Notes under the pieces: generated by a model
Databases searched by the model: none
Told to the model about the DNA's origin: nothing
Seen by the model: the letters and a program-made list of their open reading frames with translations, nothing else
DNA from: Lophius americanus
Taxonomy: Eukaryota > Chordata > Actinopteri > Lophiiformes > Lophiidae
Direction: 5' to 3'
Assembly: GCA_037951165.1 (NCBI GenBank)
Contig: JBBDHG010000106.1
Coordinates: 741,001-805,000, forward strand
DNA length: 64,000 nt
Position numbers and translations under genes: made by a program
In this document: positions 60,071 to 64,000 of the stretch, one piece after another
Numbering within the stretch: the first letter of the stretch is position 1
Layout: each line of letters opens with the position of its first letter

Positions 60071-61286
60071 TGTTCACTAATGTGAGAAATTGTCTTATCC
60101 ATATACAGGATGTAATTGTCATATACCAACCAAGTTAATACATTTCACAATAAAATGGAGACCGGCCTACTATAACCATTGTTGAACTTAAATATTAACC
60201 ACAACAGTTCTATCACAGGTTTGAATGAAGGCAGTTTAGATTTACCAACAACCGTCCTCACTTGTAGTCGACTAAAATGTGATTATGGTTTAGTCACTTT
60301 TCCCACGGACGATGTTGTACGTATAAGTCAGACTTGTTAGACTTGGCTTAAAAAAATACACACAATTTCATAAATATAGTATATCGCGACTCATAAATGT
60401 ACAAGAATGATCACAAATTTATTTTCCTCCAAACAATTCCACACATATATTTCCAAGTTTGAATGGGGGGGGGGGTTCACCTCCAAAAGACAAGTTCTAG
60501 CACTTATTTGCAGGTTGTCATATCTGCACTTCAGGATACGTATGAGGATTCGGTCGCAGGTACAGTGCCCGGACCCACAAAGTTGTGCGCCGTTCAAATG
60601 CCACGGAAAAAGTCCGGTGATAGATTGGATGTGTTTCCTTCTTTGAGCGACTGATGTGTTTAAATGACATAAACTTATCCAGCTAGATCACCACTTCACT
60701 TACCGATCAGTCACGTAACGTTTACATTTCTGGTGAAAAACGCTGGAAGTACCTGCAGCACTGGACCCCACTGATGTGGAGACCTGAGACAAGGGACCAC
60801 ATTGTGAATAGCGGTAATAGTGGCCCTTGTGACGATACTTGACTTAATCTAACGACTGATGGAGCTTGGCTTCTAGGAAAGTTAGCCACATAGCTATGGA
60901 AACTCCTTACAGTGGATAAAAAAACATAGGCTTTGTCAGAGTCGCGCTGACAAACGTCAGCTAGCTATGTAGGTTATTTAAAAGAAACTCCCTCCTCCTG
61001 CATCGAAAAATTAAGATAAAAACTTATCGTTACTGGTGTGGCTGGTACAACACCGATCCACAACTAACCGTTCAATGTCTTCTAATCGGAGAGAACCGGC
61101 CATGTTTGAAATGTCCTTTCACCTACAGGTCCACTGACAGTGCTGAGGGTGGATGACACTGTGTTCTGACTGCAGAGCCAGGTCCAAACCAAAGGTGGGG
61201 CTGCACCTAGAGGCGGAGATGAACTAGTTCCAAGTCCGCCCATTTGGCGCTGAAGCTAGTGCTATTTGGATAAGGGGCGTGGTCGA
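60071..61286. other. No supported gene; G11 run
   Basis: A run of 11 G lies at 60465-60475. Open frames around it (up to 79 codons) show no domain. Nothing else is seen. Confidence 0.4.
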
Positions 61287-61697
61287 CATTTATATTTAAC
61301 ATTTATATTAAACATTTCTATTTAACATGTATATTAAACATTTATATTTAACATTTATATCAAATATTTATATTTGATATTTATATTTAACATGTATATT
61401 AAACATTTATATTTAACATTTATATTAAACATTTCTATTTAACATGTATATTAAACATTTATATTTAACATGTATATTAAACATTTATATTTAACATTTA
61501 TATTAAACATTTCTATTTAACATGTATATTAAACATTTATATTTAACATTTATATTTGACATTTATATTTGACATTTCTATTAAACATTTAGATTCAACA
61601 TTTAGAATTAACATTTATATTTAACATTTATATCTAACATTTAGATTTAACATTTAGATTTAACATTTAGATTCAACATTTACATTTTACATTTAAT
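61287..61697 (+). repeat. AT-rich minisatellite, 13 bp x about 32
   Basis: The units are catttatatttaa, catgtatattaaa and catttctatttaa. The three subtypes recur in the order tatattaaa, ttctatttaa, tgtatattaaa, which gives a longer secondary period. The right part degrades into catttagattcaa forms. Confidence 0.93.
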
Positions 61698-61869
61698 AAA
61701 TAAGACAAAATCGCCCTAAATCTGGTTTAAATGTACTTTAAATTAACCCCACTTTTTAAAATGTTAAAACAAGCTAATTGTGTTGAAATGTTTCCGCTAA
61801 TTTCAGCGCTAGAAATTTTACAAAGGTCGCTCCAAAAAAAATGTGTGTCCATCATCTCACCTGAGTTCA

Positions 61870-62016
61870 CAGCAGCTCTTCCTCCACGTGTCTTCATCAG
61901 CAGCTGCTCTTCCTCCACGTGTCTTCATCAGCAGCTGCTCTTCCTCCACGTGTCTTCATCAGCAGCTGCTCTTCCTCCACGTGTCTTCATCAGCAGCTGC
62001 TCTTCCTCCACATGTC
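61870..62016 (+). repeat. Minisatellite, 31 bp x 4.5
   Basis: The unit begins ctcttcctccacgtgtcttc and ends atcagcagctg. Because 31 is not divisible by three and the unit is stop-free, all three plus frames stay open across it. Confidence 0.94.
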
Positions 62017-63724
62017 TTCTGTACTTGTTGGACACCACACACTGGACGACATGCTCAGGACGGCACCAGCATCTTCAGTCAGGGGTTCTAGTCAGATGTC
62101 TGAACCCACCGTGTTCCACAGTAGCTGTGTCTCCGTGGGAGAAGGTGCGATGGCTGCTGATATCTCCTTCATGGTCTTGGATCTTTGGAGGTTCAGATGT
62201 TCCTGTTAGCAGCAGATCCTCTGCAGAAGACCTCCGGTTCTTGTTGTTCTCTGTTACTGAGCCGTGAACTCTTCACACTCAGCAGTGTGATTATTTTACA
62301 GCTGTTAAACAAACTGCTGCTGTTACCTTTGGGTGCTGAGATTGTTTTTCTCAGTGTTGACATTAGAGGTCTTCATCTTAGATCTCGTCTTCACTGAAGA
62401 CAAACGGAGTCCAAATGATGGAGACAGAACTCTCTACGTAGAGATCTACAGTATTTATCCGATCAGAATTTGTGCTGGACTCCTTTTACCCAGAATCCTC
62501 TGCTTGCTGCAAACACCAGTGGTTGGACAGGGAGGAGCCGCGTGGCTGAAGATGATGCGTTCAGGGACGGTTCGTGAGTCCAGAGAATGGGAAAGTTATT
62601 TATGGAATCAACATACAACAACAGAACTCTGATCAATAAGAAGTTCTAAATGTTATTTTCAATCATTAGAGCCCCTCCCTCATTCAAAACACATGTTTTA
62701 TTCTCATCAGGATGATTATGTTTAAAGAAGCTGCACAGAACTTCTGTTTGGTCCAAACAGTCACAGATGACTTAATGTCCTGTTTTTAGTTGATACCTGA
62801 TCCAAAACATAAACCTTCAGTCCAGTCAGTTTTATAGAAAGTATATAAACAGTATTATAAGTATTATCACAAAGTAAGAAGTATAACGAGAGAAAAAACA
62901 TGTCTAGAGTTTAATTAGAGATAAGTCATAAATGACGTCGTCACAGGTTTCATGTTTCAGACGGTTCGTTTGTGTTTATTTGGTCCAATCAGGAGGAATG
63001 CTGATAGCAGCAAGAACCCAACCTGTCAGAACTTTCTCCTCCAACAGAACCTTTTTCATCTCCAGTTCCTATTCCTCCTCATCCTGTGTGGTGTCCTCCC
63101 CTCCCGTCACTCTGCTGCCCGCCTCACAGCTCCTCCTGGCTGCTCCTCCTCTCCTAATGACCTCCTCAGGGAGCCGGGAGGCTCCGTCTGCGACGCTCCC
63201 GCTGTTTGGAGGAGGACTCCCTGTGAAACGATGAAGAGCAGCGACAGAGCCTGGCGCCGACCGTCCTCTGGTCAGAAGTTCTGATGGTGGAGGGCCCAGA
63301 GAAGCGTCTCCCTGAGACGGAGGGGGAGGAGCTAGAAGGGGGAGGAACCGTCTTCTGGTGTGATGATGGGAGGAATGGGAGCAAACCGCCTCTTTGATAG
63401 CAGCTCTCCTTCAGCGCCGCTCCTCTCAAATCTGTTTCCTCTGAAGTCAAACAGGAAGAAGCTGTGAGCGAGAGGAGCGAGTCAGAACTCCTGCTGCGGT
63501 GAGCAGGTCCAGTTCAGGAGGTATGGTTCTGTCAGTACAGGAGAGGAATCTGACTCTCAGATAAACATTCTGGATCACGAGTCTGAGTCCCACAGCGGCG
63601 CCCTGAACCCGTCACATCAGGACCAACTCAGTGATCAGAACCCAAAGAACCATTGGTACCATTAGAATCAGCTCCAGGCTGTCATCTGCTGACACGTGGG
63701 TCTCTCTGTGTGTAACGCCGCCAT
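62017..63724. other. No supported gene
   Basis: Short open frames only (up to 110 codons at 62952-63284). No domain or repeat recognised. Confidence 0.42.
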
Positions 63725-63885
63725 CATCAGGGTTTGAACCCTGACGCAACATGTCGTGGGTTCTTGAGCAAGACCATGAAACCTCAGCTTCCCGGGCGCT
63801 GCACAGGCTCCGCCCACTGCTCCCTCAGGGAGGGGTCAAATGCAGAGATAGATTCCACATCAATTCCACCTTCAGCAGCAACACC
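63725..63885 (+). mobile_element. SINE fragment
   Basis: The stretch carries a B-box-like ggtttgaaccctgacgc, then ttcttgagcaagaccatgaa, cccgggcgctgcacaggctc, cgcccactgctccctcaggg and gaggggtcaaatgcagagat. This is the order of a common fish tRNA-derived SINE whose tail shows gggatgggtcaaatgcagag. The head is incomplete. The exact family is not certain. Confidence 0.55.
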
Positions 63886-64000
63886 TGTGACTCACTTCTC
63901 TGAGGGCTGGAGGTCAGGCTCTGACTCTCACTGTGGAGGACTCCTGGCCCTCTTCTCCCTACAGTAGCATGAACTGATCTTCTCAGGTCCCCCCACAGCA
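63886..64000. other. Unassigned right end
   Basis: No feature recognised. Confidence 0.4.

Noticed and set aside
61287..61697. Replication origin or matrix-attachment region
   Set aside because: The tract is AT-rich and tandem, but no defined motif supports either role.

Overview
This window looks like intergenic or intronic DNA from a teleost fish. The evidence is the set of mobile-element remains: a Ty3/gypsy chromovirus with a C-terminal chromodomain, an RTE-type LINE, two L2-like LINE fragments, a Tx1-type LINE fragment, two decayed integrase-core (DDE) genes, and SINE or MITE pieces of kinds widespread in ray-finned fish. They are embedded in DNA full of long minisatellites. No intact host protein-coding gene, tRNA, rRNA or CRISPR array could be supported. 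The longest open frames are either LINE remains or read-through of tandem arrays whose period is a multiple of three.

Layout: 0.9-1.1 kb holds one copy of a dispersed repeat whose partner lies inverted at 30.6 kb. 1.9-5.35 kb is a deleted, frameshifted Ty3/gypsy element with both LTRs. 5.5-6.0 kb is a decayed integrase-core gene. 7.2-8.0 kb is an L2-like LINE end. 8.5-15.4 kb is mostly featureless apart from small arrays. 15.5-18.7 kb is an RTE LINE broken by three minisatellites. 20.3-34.0 kb holds a series of large arrays (35, 42, 33, 39 and 53 bp units). 35.7-37.0 kb has a MITE end, a hairpin and an unidentified protein-like remnant. 38.2-40.2 kb is a minus-strand L2 LINE with an 18 bp array in its 3' UTR. 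41.1-42.2 kb is a 51 bp array. 43.0-44.4 kb is a Tx1 LINE fragment with a 451-codon uninterrupted frame. 44.5-57.1 kb has more arrays (33, 27, 22, 24 and 35 bp), an AFC-like SINE at 47.7 kb and a 500 bp trinucleotide tract. 57.7-60.1 kb has a candidate small exon and a second integrase-core relic on the minus strand. 61.3-62.0 kb has two more arrays, and a SINE piece lies near the right end.

Nineteen minisatellites total about 14.4 kb, roughly 22% of the window (my own sum of their lengths). The pattern best supported by the sequence is a link between LINEs and minisatellites: four arrays sit inside recognisable LINE copies, and one has a 33 bp unit that reads as 11 codons of the LINE's own reverse transcriptase. 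I found no convincing new functional system. The most unusual candidates are these LINE-born arrays, the 53 bp array that carries a poly(A) hexamer and a splice-acceptor-like tract in every unit, the two roughly 69-70-copy 35 bp arrays with higher-order structure, and a minisatellite with an inverted head-to-head end.
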